From: JANMOK01 sp031415055 | GTDB taxonomy: Bacteria > Pseudomonadota > Alphaproteobacteria > Rhodobacterales > Rhodobacteraceae | Reading direction: 5' to 3' | Length of the DNA stretch: 39,981 nt | Assembly: GCA_031415055.1 (NCBI GenBank) | Contig: JANOQZ010000022.1 | Coordinates: forward strand, 1-39,981 | Shown here: positions 31,721 through 39,907 of the stretch, piece after piece | How positions within the stretch are numbered: the first letter of the stretch is position 1 | Layout: every line of letters begins with the position of its first letter | Made by a program: the position numbers and the translations under genes | The notes under the pieces: model-generated | Told to the model about the DNA's origin: nothing | What the model saw: the letters and a program-made list of their open reading frames with translations, nothing else | Database searches by the model: none

Positions 31721-32152
31721 ATGCAGGATGAACTGGACGATAAGCTGTTGGCATTGCTGCGCAAAAACGCTCGGCTGCCGCTGGCGCTGATTGCCCGCGA
31801 ACTGGGCGTGGCGCGAACCACGGCGCAGGCACGGTTGGAGCGGTTGGAGCGCAACGGGACGATTGTGGGCTATACCGTGCAGTTGGGTATGGCTGTGGAC
31901 GCGGCATTGATCAGGGCCACCGTTTTGGTAGTGGTGGACCCGCACAAATTGGTGTCGGTTTTGGCGCGACTGAAATCGGTGGTGGAAGTCAGGGCGGTGC
32001 ACACGACGTCGGGCCGATTTGACTTGAACGTGCAGGTGGCGGCCTTGGGCACGGCGAAGCTGGACGCCTGTTTGGACAGAATTGGCGAGATCGACGGCGT
32101 AAAGTCGCTTGAATCGCTGATTCACTTGACGACGAAACTGGATCGCGGCTGA
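31721..32152 (+). CDS. Lrp/AsnC family transcriptional regulator
   Basis: The 143-residue protein has the N-terminal winged HTH (DELDDKLLALLRKNARLPLALIARELGVARTTAQARLERLERNGTIVGYTVQLG, 3-56) and the C-terminal RAM effector domain (about 65-140) with VVEVRAVHTTSGRFDLNVQVA, in which the conserved Gly-x-x-D/F-L turn binds amino acids. It probably senses an amino acid and controls the divergent decarboxylase gene. The start ATG at 31721 gives MQDELDDKLLALL; an ATG at 31701 is out of frame. Confidence 0.92.
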   Translation: MQDELDDKLLALLRKNARLPLALIARELGVARTTAQARLERLERNGTIVGYTVQLGMAVDAALIRATVLVVVDPHKLVSVLARLKSVVEVRAVHTTSGRFDLNVQVAALGTAKLDACLDRIGEIDGVKSLESLIHLTTKLDRG

Positions 32153-32226
32153 CAACACGCGTTTGTTCCTTGCGCTTTGTTGGCATCGGTGAAACATCCG
32201 ACGCCATCTAACCAACCCAAGGATTA

Positions 32227-32979
32227 TTGGCCAAGTTGTTGGACGCCTTAACCAAAGCGATGGTGAAAATCCGGCGCAAGCGGATTTCCAATCAGATTTT
32301 CGCCGCATGTGGCGGAACCGTGCGGCACGGCGCTTTTCAGGGCTTGGTGCTGGATGGCGCTTCCAACATTTCGCGCGGGGCCCTGGCGGCCAAGGTGCTG
32401 GGTTTCTACGAGCCGACCGTGTTTGCCGAATTGGTGCGTCACGGTCCCTATGGCGATGCGGTTTGCATCGGCGCGGCGGACGGGTTTTACGCGATTGGTT
32501 TGGTCAAATCGGGTTTGGCGCGGCGGTCGATTTGTTTTGAGATGACGGCGAAAGGCCGGGCGGCAATTGCCCTGAACGCGGAAACCAATGGTGTTGGCGA
32601 CAAGCTGATCATTTTGGGCAAAGCGGATGAAACCTTTGCCGAACAATTGCGGGCGAATGACTTTGTCGGCGAAAATGCACTGGTCATTTGCGACATTGAA
32701 GGCGCGGAATTCAGCGTCTTGAACGCGGATGTGTTGGCCGCCTTGCGCGGCGCGTTTCTGGTGGTGGAATTGCACGACACCGTGATGGAACATGCCACCA
32801 ATCTGCGGGCGGATTTGATAGCGCGGTTGCCAAAGGACTATTCGCATTGGCTGGCCAAGGAAAAACCGGTGGATTGGGCGGGAATTGTCGAATTGGACGG
32901 CTTGCACGACAATGACCGGGCGCTGGCAGTATCCGAAGGCCGCAAGATCATGGGCGAATGGTTGTTTGCCCGCCCCTGA
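32227..32979 (+). CDS. FkbM-like SAM-dependent methyltransferase family protein
   Basis: The 250-residue protein has a Rossmann-type SAM-binding signature, DAVCIGAADGFYAIGLVKSGLARRSICFEM (about 76-105), with the acidic residue ending the next strand. VICDIEGAEFSVLN (about 157-170) is the D-I/V-E-G-x-E motif typical of FkbM-type enzymes. It may methylate a sugar or polyketide hydroxyl, but the substrate is unknown. The reading frame starts at TTG 32227, with AAGGA just upstream; the first ATG in frame is at 32260 (MVKIRRKR). Neither start is well supported. It stands alone between the Lrp gene and valS. Confidence 0.75.
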   Translation: MAKLLDALTKAMVKIRRKRISNQIFAACGGTVRHGAFQGLVLDGASNISRGALAAKVLGFYEPTVFAELVRHGPYGDAVCIGAADGFYAIGLVKSGLARRSICFEMTAKGRAAIALNAETNGVGDKLIILGKADETFAEQLRANDFVGENALVICDIEGAEFSVLNADVLAALRGAFLVVELHDTVMEHATNLRADLIARLPKDYSHWLAKEKPVDWAGIVELDGLHDNDRALAVSEGRKIMGEWLFARP

Positions 32980-33046
32980 CGCCGGTTGAGGGGTTTTCCT
33001 TGGGGCTTTGGCGGGCTAAATAGCCAGCAACCAAGGGATTGATTGC

Positions 33047-35947
33047 ATGACACTGGACAAGAATTTCGACGCTGCGCGCGCCGAAGCGGAGATTTTGGCG
33101 CGTTGGTTGGAAGCGGGGGCGTTTCGGGCCGGGGCGAATGCGTCGCGCGACGAGACGTTTTGCATCATGATCCCGCCGCCGAACGTGACTGGGTCGCTGC
33201 ATGTCGGGCATGCGTTCAACAACACCTTGCAGGATATTCTGGTGCGCTGGCACCGGATGCGCGGGTTTGACACGTTGTGGCAACCCGGAACCGACCATGC
33301 CGGGATTGCGACGCAGTTGGCAGTGGAGAAAGAGCTGGCGCGGACGGGGAATTTGTCGCGGCGCGAGATGGGGCGCGAGAAGTTTCTGGAGAAGGTTTGG
33401 GAGTGGAAGGAGCAGTCGGGCGGCACGATTGTTGAGCAGTTGAAGCGGCTGGGGGCGTCGTGTGATTGGGACCGCGAAGCGTTCACCATGTCGGGCAATT
33501 TCCCCGATGCGGTGATGAAGGTGTTTGTCGATTTGTACAACAAGGGGCTGATTTATCGGGGGAAGAGGCTGGTCAACTGGGACCCGCATTTCGAGACGGC
33601 GATTTCGGATTTGGAAGTCGAGAATGTCGAAGTTCAGGGCCATATGTGGCATTTCAAATACCCGTTGGCCGGTGGCGAGACCTATGAATATGTCGAGAAG
33701 GATTTGGATGGAAATGTGACCCTGCGCGAGACTCGGGATTATATCGCGATTGCCACGACAAGGCCTGAAACCATGCTGGGCGATGGGGCGGTGGCGGTGC
33801 ATCCCTCGGATGAACGCTATGCGCCGATTGTGGGGAAACTGGTGCATCTGCCGCTATGCGACCGGCTGATCCCGATCATCACCGACGAATACCCCGATCC
33901 GCTGTTTGGCTCGGGCGCGGTGAAAATCACCGGGGCGCATGATTTCAACGACTATGCGGTGGCGATGCGCAACGGCATTGAACTTTATCGCCTCATGGAT
34001 ACGCGTGGGGTGATGCGGGCGGATGCGGCGGCGGACAATCTGGTGCCGGAGCAATATCGCGGGCTGGACCGGTTTGAGGCGCGGAAATTGGTGGTGGCGG
34101 ATATTGATGCTTTGGGGCTGATGGATTTTGTCGAGGACAAAAAGATCATGCAGCCGTTCGGCGACCGCTCCAAGGTGGTGATCGAGCCGATGCTGACCGA
34201 CCAGTGGTATGTCGATGCCAAGACTTTGGCCGGTCCGGCGCTGGCGGCGGTTAAGTCGGGCGAGGTGGCGATCCTGCCGGAGCGCGACAAGAAGGTCTAT
34301 TACCACTGGCTGGAGAATATCGAGCCATGGTGCATTTCGCGGCAGCTCTGGTGGGGGCATCAGGTGCCGGTTTGGTATGGGCCGAAATTGAAAAGGGACT
34401 TTCTTGGAATAATCTCCGGCACCACGTCAGTGTCGATGGACGAAACGAACTTGCACGAGGTGTTCTGTGCTCCCTCAGAAGCGGATGTCATTGCGCAAGC
34501 AACCAAATTCTATGAGGATCAGGGCGTTCGGGTAAAAGTCGTTTTTGCGGGTGACGCGGACGTTCAACGCGATGGACAAATAGATAGGGCCAAAGCCGCT
34601 CTAAACAATGCGAAAGAAGGTTTCATTGAGATAACTCTTTTCCGCGACCCCGACGTCCTCGACACCTGGTTCTCCTCCGGCCTCTGGCCGATTGGCACCC
34701 TCGGCTGGCCCGATAACACGCCCGAACTGCAGAAATATTACCCGACCTCGGTCCTCGTCACCGGCTTTGACATCCTGTTCTTCTGGGTCGCGCGGATGAT
34801 GATGATGCAGTTGGAGGTGGTGAAACAGGTGCCGTTTCACACCGTCTATCTGCACGCGCTGGTCCGTGACGAGAAGGGGGTGAAGATGTCGAAATCGCTG
34901 GGCAATGTCCTCGACCCGCTGGAGTTGATCGACGAGTTTGGCGCCGATGCGTTGCGCTTTACCCTGACCTCGATGGCGGCTTTGGGCGGCACGCTGAAGC
35001 TGAGCCGGGAACGGATTGCCGGCTACCGCAATTTTGGCACCAAGCTGTGGAACGCGGCGCGGTTTGCCGAGATGAATGGCTGTGTTGCGGGGGCTGTTGG
35101 CGTGCCGAAGGCCGAGGCGACGGTCAACCGCTGGATTATCGGTGAGACGGCGCGGGTGCGGGAAGTGGTGGACAAGGCGTTCACAGAGTACCGGTTCAAC
35201 GAGGCGGCTTTGGCGCTGTATGCCCATGTCTGGGGCAAGGTCTGCGACTGGTATGTCGAACTGGCCAAGCCGTTGTTGCAGGGCGAGGATGAGCGGTACA
35301 AGACGGAGACGCAAGGCGTGATGGCTTGGGTGTTGGATCAGTGCCTGATCCTGCTGCATCCGGTGATGCCGTTCATCACCGAGGAATTGTGGGGGCAAAC
35401 GGGGGCGCGGTCCAAGATGCTGGTGCATGGGGATTGGCCGACCTATGGCGCGGAATTGGCGGATGGCGAGGCCGATGCCGAGATGGGCTGGGTGATTGGG
35501 TTGATTGAAGGCATTCGCTCGGTGCGGGCCGAGATGCATGTGAATGCGGGGGCGAAAGTGCCGCTGGTGGCTTTGGGGCTGGATGCGGTGGCTTTGGCTC
35601 GATTGGAGCGGAATAGGGTATTGATTGGGCGGCTGGCGCGGGTGGAGCGGTTTGAATTCGCTTCGGTTGCGCCGAAGGGCGCGGTGACGTTGCCGGTTGA
35701 GGGTGGGGCGTTTTGTCTGCCTTTGGCGGATGTGATTGATGTGTCGGGCGAACTGGCGCGGCTGGTCAAGACTTTGGCCAAGCTGGAGGGCGAGTTGAAC
35801 GGGTTGAAGGGCAAGACGGCGAACGTGAATTTCATGTCGCGGGCACCGGAAGAGGTGGTGGCGCAGATTGTCGAGCGGATCGCCGAGGGTGATGAGGAAG
35901 CCGCGAAAATCAGGGCGGCAATGGCGCGGTTGCAGGCGCTGAGGTAA
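33047..35947 (+). CDS. valS: Valyl-tRNA synthetase
   Basis: The 966-residue class I synthetase has the HIGH motif as HVGH (52-55) within PPPNVTGSLHVGHAFNNTLQD. The editing CP1 domain contains DPHFETAISDLEVE and TTRPETMLGD. DPDVLDTWFSSGLWP follows near 534, with KMSKS at 613-617. The C-terminal anticodon domain (RNFGTKLWNAARF) and a long coiled-coil arm at 900-966 complete the protein. It charges tRNA-Val and edits threonine. Between YGP (445) and DPDVLDTWFSS (534) it has 88 residues where the family has a much shorter, variable linker. That DNA uses codons rare elsewhere in the window (ATA, AGG, CTA, GGA). The reading frame stays open, so it is probably functional. Confidence 0.97.
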   Translation: MTLDKNFDAARAEAEILARWLEAGAFRAGANASRDETFCIMIPPPNVTGSLHVGHAFNNTLQDILVRWHRMRGFDTLWQPGTDHAGIATQLAVEKELARTGNLSRREMGREKFLEKVWEWKEQSGGTIVEQLKRLGASCDWDREAFTMSGNFPDAVMKVFVDLYNKGLIYRGKRLVNWDPHFETAISDLEVENVEVQGHMWHFKYPLAGGETYEYVEKDLDGNVTLRETRDYIAIATTRPETMLGDGAVAVHPSDERYAPIVGKLVHLPLCDRLIPIITDEYPDPLFGSGAVKITGAHDFNDYAVAMRNGIELYRLMDTRGVMRADAAADNLVPEQYRGLDRFEARKLVVADIDALGLMDFVEDKKIMQPFGDRSKVVIEPMLTDQWYVDAKTLAGPALAAVKSGEVAILPERDKKVYYHWLENIEPWCISRQLWWGHQVPVWYGPKLKRDFLGIISGTTSVSMDETNLHEVFCAPSEADVIAQATKFYEDQGVRVKVVFAGDADVQRDGQIDRAKAALNNAKEGFIEITLFRDPDVLDTWFSSGLWPIGTLGWPDNTPELQKYYPTSVLVTGFDILFFWVARMMMMQLEVVKQVPFHTVYLHALVRDEKGVKMSKSLGNVLDPLELIDEFGADALRFTLTSMAALGGTLKLSRERIAGYRNFGTKLWNAARFAEMNGCVAGAVGVPKAEATVNRWIIGETARVREVVDKAFTEYRFNEAALALYAHVWGKVCDWYVELAKPLLQGEDERYKTETQGVMAWVLDQCLILLHPVMPFITEELWGQTGARSKMLVHGDWPTYGAELADGEADAEMGWVIGLIEGIRSVRAEMHVNAGAKVPLVALGLDAVALARLERNRVLIGRLARVERFEFASVAPKGAVTLPVEGGAFCLPLADVIDVSGELARLVKTLAKLEGELNGLKGKTANVNFMSRAPEEVVAQIVERIAEGDEEAAKIRAAMARLQALR

Positions 35948-35950
35948 ATC

Positions 35951-36017
35951 CGGCTGGGAAGCCGATAACCGTCCAGACGGACGGCGGCCTGTCGTGCAAG
36001 CGGCAGGCCGCTTTTTT
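35951..36017 (+). terminator. Three consecutive hairpins ending in a strong terminator after valS
   Basis: CGGCT-GGGA-AGCCG (35951-35964), CCGTCC-AGAC-GGACGG (35969-35984) and GCGGCCTG-N12-CAGGCCGC (35984-35991 with 36004-36011) follow directly. The last runs into TTTTTT (36012-36017). The third is a standard rho-independent terminator; the first two are additional. Confidence 0.8.
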
Positions 36018-36079
36018 CTTGACGGATTCAACGGGGCGCGGCCAATGTATCGGCAAGCGATTTCGCCTCGGAGGTTTTC

Positions 36080-36325
36080 ATGCGGTATTTCTCTGCGTTC
36101 CTGGTGCTGGGCCTGGCCGGATATGTAGGCTTTCTGATCCTGTCCGATGGCCTTGGCGACGAAAACAGCGGCAGCAGCAAGACCCGGCTTCTTCGGCGCG
36201 GTGTCGGGATTTTGGTCGCGGAATACGGTGTCAACGGCGCTGCGGGGGTGGTCACGGTCGCTGGGATGGCGCTTGCGGTGGCGTTCGTTCTGTTTGGGGG
36301 CCGCGGGTCGCGCGACAATGAATGA
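36080..36325 (+). CDS. Small two-segment membrane protein of unknown function
   Basis: The 81-residue protein has hydrophobic segments at about 4-22 and 54-72, joined by a loop with SGSSKTRLLRRGVG. It ends in a short charged tail (GGRGSRDNE). A GGAGG ribosome-binding site lies 6 bases before the ATG, a strong sign that it is translated. No family is recognised. It ends 15 bases before the aminotransferase start, so it is probably first in the ureide operon, but it could belong to a separate transcript after the valS terminator. It would sit in the inner membrane. Confidence 0.7.
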   Translation: MRYFSAFLVLGLAGYVGFLILSDGLGDENSGSSKTRLLRRGVGILVAEYGVNGAAGVVTVAGMALAVAFVLFGGRGSRDNE

Positions 36326-36340
36326 ATTGTGCCGCACGGC

Positions 36341-37444
36341 ATGAGGGGTCCGTACTTCACACCTTTGGTTGCCGGCCTTTCCGTTTCGGTTCCTTTTGTG
36401 GGACCGGAGGCGCAGGAACGGGCGCGAGGGCGGGTGTTCAGGGCGCGGATCGGGGCGAATGAATCGGTGTTTGGGCCGTCGCCGAAAGCGGTTGCGGCGA
36501 TGGCGGCGGCGGACGTTTGGAAATATGCCGATCCGGAGAATTTTGAGCTGAAAGCGGTATTGGCGGCGTTTCATGGGGTTGGGGTTGGGGTTGAGAACAT
36601 TGTTGTTGGTGAGGGGATCGACGCGCTGTTGGGGTATTTGGTGCGGATGATTGTGGGGCCGGGGGTGCCGGTGGTGACATCGCTGGGGGCCTATCCGACG
36701 TTCAATTATCATGTAACGGGGTTTGGCGGGCGGCTGGAAATGGTGCCTTACTGCGATGATTTTGAGGATTTGGAGGGGTTGCTGGCTCGGGTGAAAGCCG
36801 TGGATGCGCAGTTGGTTTACTTGGCCAATCCGGACAATCCGATGGGGACTTGGCACAAGCCAGCGCGGGTGCAGGAATTCGTCGACGCGCTACCGGAAGG
36901 CTGTGTTTTGTGTCTGGATGAGGCTTACGCCGAGTTCGCGCCGCAGGCATTGACGTTTGATGTGGGTGACCCAAGGGTGATCCGGATGAGGACGTTTTCC
37001 AAGGCGTATGGCATGGCCGGGGCACGGGTGGCTTATGCGATTGGGCACGTCGATTTGATTGCGGCGTTCAACAAGGTGCGCAACCATTTTGCCATGAACC
37101 GCGCCGCCGTTGCCGGGGCGATTGCGGCTTTGGCGGATGGGGAATGGCTGGCGGATGTGCTGCGCGAGGTTGCCGCCGCGAAAGCGCGGATTGGGGCGAT
37201 TGCGGCGGCGAACGGCTTGGTCGCCTTGCCTTCGGCGACGAATTTTGTCGCCTTGGATTGTGGACGCGACGGGGAGTTTGCCCGAAGGGTTCTGAATGGG
37301 CTGATCGCGCGCGATGTGTTCGTGCGGATGCCGTCTGTCACGCCGCAGGACCGCTGTATCAGGGTTACGGCGGGGACCAAATCGGACCTCGACTTGTTTG
37401 AGGAAATGCTGCCGCTGGCGATGAGGGAGGCTGCGCATGGCTGA
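36341..37444 (+). CDS. PLP-dependent class I/II aminotransferase, HisC-like
   Basis: The 367-residue protein is a fold type I aminotransferase. It has IGANESVFGPSPKAVAAM at the substrate end, the PLP-binding NPDNPMGTW (NPxNPxG), CLDEAYAEF with the cofactor Asp and Tyr, and the Schiff-base Lys221 in TFSKAYGMAGARVAYAIG. Sequence is closest to histidinol-phosphate aminotransferases, but the setting is ureide catabolism and its stop overlaps the puuE start by 8 bases. I infer that it transaminates a product of the pathway, possibly glyoxylate. It is not the class V ureidoglycine-glyoxylate aminotransferase known from other ureide pathways. The ATG at 36341 is chosen; GTG at 36329 would add four residues. 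Confidence 0.88.
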   Translation: MRGPYFTPLVAGLSVSVPFVGPEAQERARGRVFRARIGANESVFGPSPKAVAAMAAADVWKYADPENFELKAVLAAFHGVGVGVENIVVGEGIDALLGYLVRMIVGPGVPVVTSLGAYPTFNYHVTGFGGRLEMVPYCDDFEDLEGLLARVKAVDAQLVYLANPDNPMGTWHKPARVQEFVDALPEGCVLCLDEAYAEFAPQALTFDVGDPRVIRMRTFSKAYGMAGARVAYAIGHVDLIAAFNKVRNHFAMNRAAVAGAIAALADGEWLADVLREVAAAKARIGAIAAANGLVALPSATNFVALDCGRDGEFARRVLNGLIARDVFVRMPSVTPQDRCIRVTAGTKSDLDLFEEMLPLAMREAAHG

Positions 37445-38330
37445 TTATCCACGCGACATGATCGGCTACGGGGCGCATCCGCAGGATCCCCATTGGCCGG
37501 GCGGAGCGCGGGTGGCGCTGAATTTTGTCGTCAATTATGAGGAAGGTGGCGAGAACAATATCTTGCACGGCGATGCGGCTTCGGAGGCGTTTTTGAGCGA
37601 GATCGTTGGCGCTGCGGCTTGGGTTGGGCAGCGGCATATGAATATGGAGTCGATCTATGAATATGGGTCGCGGTCTGGGTTTTGGCGGTTGCATCGGATG
37701 TTTACCGAACGCGGCTTGCCGGTGACAGTTTTTGGGGTGGCGACGGCTTTGGCGAGGAATCCGGGGGTTGTCGCGGCGATGAAGGCCGCGAACTGGGAAA
37801 TTGCCACGCATGGGTTGAAGTGGATCGATTACCGCGATTTTTCCGCTCCGGATGAACGGGCGCAGATTATCGAGGCGATCCGGTTGCATAGCGAGGTTGT
37901 GGGCGAGCGTCCGGCGGGGATGTATCAGGGGCGGACTTCGGTCAACACTTTGGCGCTGACGATGGAGCAGGGGTTTGAGTATTCGGCGGATTCGTATGCC
38001 GATGAGTTGCCGTATTATGTGAACGGGCCAAACGGGCCGTTTTTGATGGTGCCCTATACGCTGGATGCGAACGATATGCGCTTTGCCACGCCGCAGGGGT
38101 TCAACTCAGGCGAGCAGTTCTATCGCTATCTTGTTGATACGTTTGACGTTTTGCACGCGGAAGGTGGGCGGATGATGTCGGTGGGGCTGCATTGCCGGTT
38201 GGCTGGGCGGCCCGGGAGGGCGGCGGCTTTGGCGCGGTTTCTGGATTATGTAGTGGAAAAGGGTGGCGCTTGGGTGACGACACGGCTGGAGATCGCCCGG
38301 CATTGGCGGCAGGTGCATCCGGCGGGGTAG
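37437..38330 (+). CDS. puuE: Allantoinase, PuuE type (polysaccharide deacetylase fold)
   Basis: The 297-residue protein matches PuuE over its whole length. It starts YPRDMIGYGAHPQDPHWPGGARVALNFVVNYEEGGENNILHGD, the MESIYEYGSRSGFWRLHRMF block follows, then ATHGLKWIDYRDFSAPDERAQI with its active-site His, and finally MMSVGLHCRLAGRPGRAAALARFLDYV. It belongs to the deacetylase (NodB) fold and hydrolyses allantoin to allantoate without the dinuclear metal centre of classical allantoinase. It overlaps the aminotransferase gene by 8 bases and precedes alc and allA. Confidence 0.95.
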   Translation: MADYPRDMIGYGAHPQDPHWPGGARVALNFVVNYEEGGENNILHGDAASEAFLSEIVGAAAWVGQRHMNMESIYEYGSRSGFWRLHRMFTERGLPVTVFGVATALARNPGVVAAMKAANWEIATHGLKWIDYRDFSAPDERAQIIEAIRLHSEVVGERPAGMYQGRTSVNTLALTMEQGFEYSADSYADELPYYVNGPNGPFLMVPYTLDANDMRFATPQGFNSGEQFYRYLVDTFDVLHAEGGRMMSVGLHCRLAGRPGRAAALARFLDYVVEKGGAWVTTRLEIARHWRQVHPAG

Positions 38331-38334
38331 AGGG

Positions 38335-38363
38335 GTGATGGGTGCGAGTACGCATCCTACGGG
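38335..38363. repeat. Dispersed intergenic palindrome, copy B
   Basis: GGGTGCG (38340-38346) pairs with CGCATCC (38351-38357) using one G-T pair and a 4-base loop, between GTGAT and TACGGG flanks shared with the copy at 21959. It follows the puuE stop by 4 bases. Confidence 0.6.
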
Positions 38364-38404
38364 CCGCCTTTGGAATATGCCCCAATTAGCAGCCGAGGCT
38401 TGAC

Positions 38405-38424
38405 TTCGCCAGTCGTCAGGCGAA
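38405..38424. promoter_or_regulatory. Inverted repeat upstream of alc
   Basis: TTCGCC (38405-38410) and GGCGAA (38419-38424) with an 8-base spacer lie 30 bases before the alc start, partly overlapping a TTGACT (38400-38405) that could be a -35 element. They could be an operator for a ureide regulator; no regulator gene is in the window. Confidence 0.3.
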
Positions 38425-38453
38425 TTTGGCCGTAGCGGTTCTGCGAGGGAAAC

Positions 38454-39449
38454 ATGGACGAAATTTTGATGCCGGATGCGCCTTTGCCGGATTGGGCTTT
38501 CGGTCGGGTCAACTTGGCTTCGCCCAAAATGGGGACTGTAGCGGTTCGTTGTAGCGATGATTTTTTCGCGCCGATGGCCCGCATGTTGGCGGATGGGCCG
38601 GCGGTTTGGAAGCCGGGAGTTTATGACGACAACGGCAAGTGGATGGACGGGTGGGAAAGTCGGCGTCGCCGCGATGGCGAGCACGATTGGTGCATTGTGA
38701 AGCTTGGGGTGACGGGTCGGGTTGCCGGGGTCGATTTTGATACGGCGCATTTCACCGGGAATTATCCGCCGGGTGGTTCGGTCTGGGCGATGAAATCTGA
38801 TACTCAGCCTGAGCCGATGGGAAATTGGAAATTGCTGGTACCTACGACGGCTTTGGGACCGTCGGCGCATCATTTTGCAACGGCTATTCACAATGAGGCG
38901 GTCAATTGGCTGAAAGTGTCGATGTATCCCGACGGCGGTTTGGCGCGGTTGCGGGTTTATGGCGATGTAGTGCCGGAATGGGCCGGCAAGGGTTCGGTTG
39001 AGTTGTCAGGATTGCGAAACGGCGGGCGGATTATTGCGTATAACAACGCGCATTATGGCGATGTTGCCGCCTTGCTGTCGGAGGGTCGTGGTAAATTCAT
39101 GGGCGATGGCTGGGAGACGCGGCGCAGGCGGGAACCGGGCAATGATTGGATCATCGTCGCTTTGGGCGCGACCGGGATTATCGAGAAGATTGAAATTGAT
39201 ACGGCGCATTTCAAAGGCAATTTTCCCGACCGCGCTTCGGTGCAAGTTGCCAATGTGAATTGGGGCAACGAGGCGAGCCTGCCAACACAAGCGATGTTCT
39301 GGTCGGATATTCTGCGCGAAAGCAAGTTGAAAGCAGATAAAAAGCACAGTTTCGAAGTGAAATCGTTTTTGCCGGTGACGCATGTGAAATTGAATATTTT
39401 CCCCGATGGTGGGGTCAGCCGGTTTCGGGTGTTTGGGAAACGGGTGTGA
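38454..39449 (+). CDS. alc: Allantoicase
   Basis: The 331-residue protein is made of two related beta-sandwich domains. MDGWESRRRRDGEHDWCIVKLGVTGRVAGVDFDTAHFTGNYPPGGSV in the first half is matched by GDGWETRRRREPGNDWIIVALGATGIIEKIEIDTAHFKGNFPDRASV in the second, the family hallmark. Each domain also ends in a PDGG-x(3)-R-x-R-V/F turn (YPDGGLARLRVYG, FPDGGVSRFRVFG). It hydrolyses allantoate to ureidoglycolate and urea. A GAGGG ribosome-binding site precedes the ATG. Its stop overlaps the allA start by 4 bases (GTGA). It has its own upstream gap of 123 bases after puuE. Confidence 0.97.
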   Translation: MDEILMPDAPLPDWAFGRVNLASPKMGTVAVRCSDDFFAPMARMLADGPAVWKPGVYDDNGKWMDGWESRRRRDGEHDWCIVKLGVTGRVAGVDFDTAHFTGNYPPGGSVWAMKSDTQPEPMGNWKLLVPTTALGPSAHHFATAIHNEAVNWLKVSMYPDGGLARLRVYGDVVPEWAGKGSVELSGLRNGGRIIAYNNAHYGDVAALLSEGRGKFMGDGWETRRRREPGNDWIIVALGATGIIEKIEIDTAHFKGNFPDRASVQVANVNWGNEASLPTQAMFWSDILRESKLKADKKHSFEVKSFLPVTHVKLNIFPDGGVSRFRVFGKRV

Positions 39450-39907
39450 TTGCTGTTGAGCCTTTGAGCGCGGCTGCGTTTGCGCCGTTTGGCTCGGTTA
39501 TCGAAGCGAATCCTGTGGCTGCGCGGGAGATCAACGGCGGGTTTGCCACGCGGTTTCATGCTTTGGCGCGGGTTCGCTCGGATGCGGATGTGATTTTGTC
39601 GATCTTTCGTGGTCGAGTAAGGCCGCTGGAGATTGGCATGGTCGAGCGGCATCCTTTGGGCACGCAGGCGTTCATGCCGTTGAACGGTTGGGATTGGCTG
39701 GTTGTGGTAGCGGAAAGGCCTGAGGTTGGGGCGTTAAGGGCATTTCGTTGTCGCGGGGATCAGGGTGTGCAGTATGGCCTTGGGGTGTGGCACCATCCCT
39801 TGTTGGTTTTGGGCGAGGCGCAGGACTTTCTGGTGGTGGACCGGGATGGGGTTGGGGCGAATTTGGAGGAAGTGATTTTTGACACTGCGTTTTCGCTTGC
39901 GCTGTGA
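39446..39907 (+). CDS. allA: Ureidoglycolate lyase
   Basis: The 153-residue cupin-fold protein has the AllA features: an N-terminal PLSAAAFAPFGSVIEA, the central VERHPLGTQAFMPLNGWDWLVVVA barrel strands, and GVQYGLGVWHHPLLVLGEAQDFLVVDR with its His residues. It splits ureidoglycolate into glyoxylate and urea, the last step of the pathway encoded here. It starts with GTG within the alc stop (GTGA), so translation is coupled. The protein is a little shorter than E. coli AllA. Confidence 0.93.
   Translation: MIAVEPLSAAAFAPFGSVIEANPVAAREINGGFATRFHALARVRSDADVILSIFRGRVRPLEIGMVERHPLGTQAFMPLNGWDWLVVVAERPEVGALRAFRCRGDQGVQYGLGVWHHPLLVLGEAQDFLVVDRDGVGANLEEVIFDTAFSLAL

Noticed and set aside
34601..36856. 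Minus-strand open frame of 751 codons
   Set aside because: Antisense shadow of valS and the aminotransferase; the protein is low-complexity Pro/His/Arg/Gln-rich with no domain.
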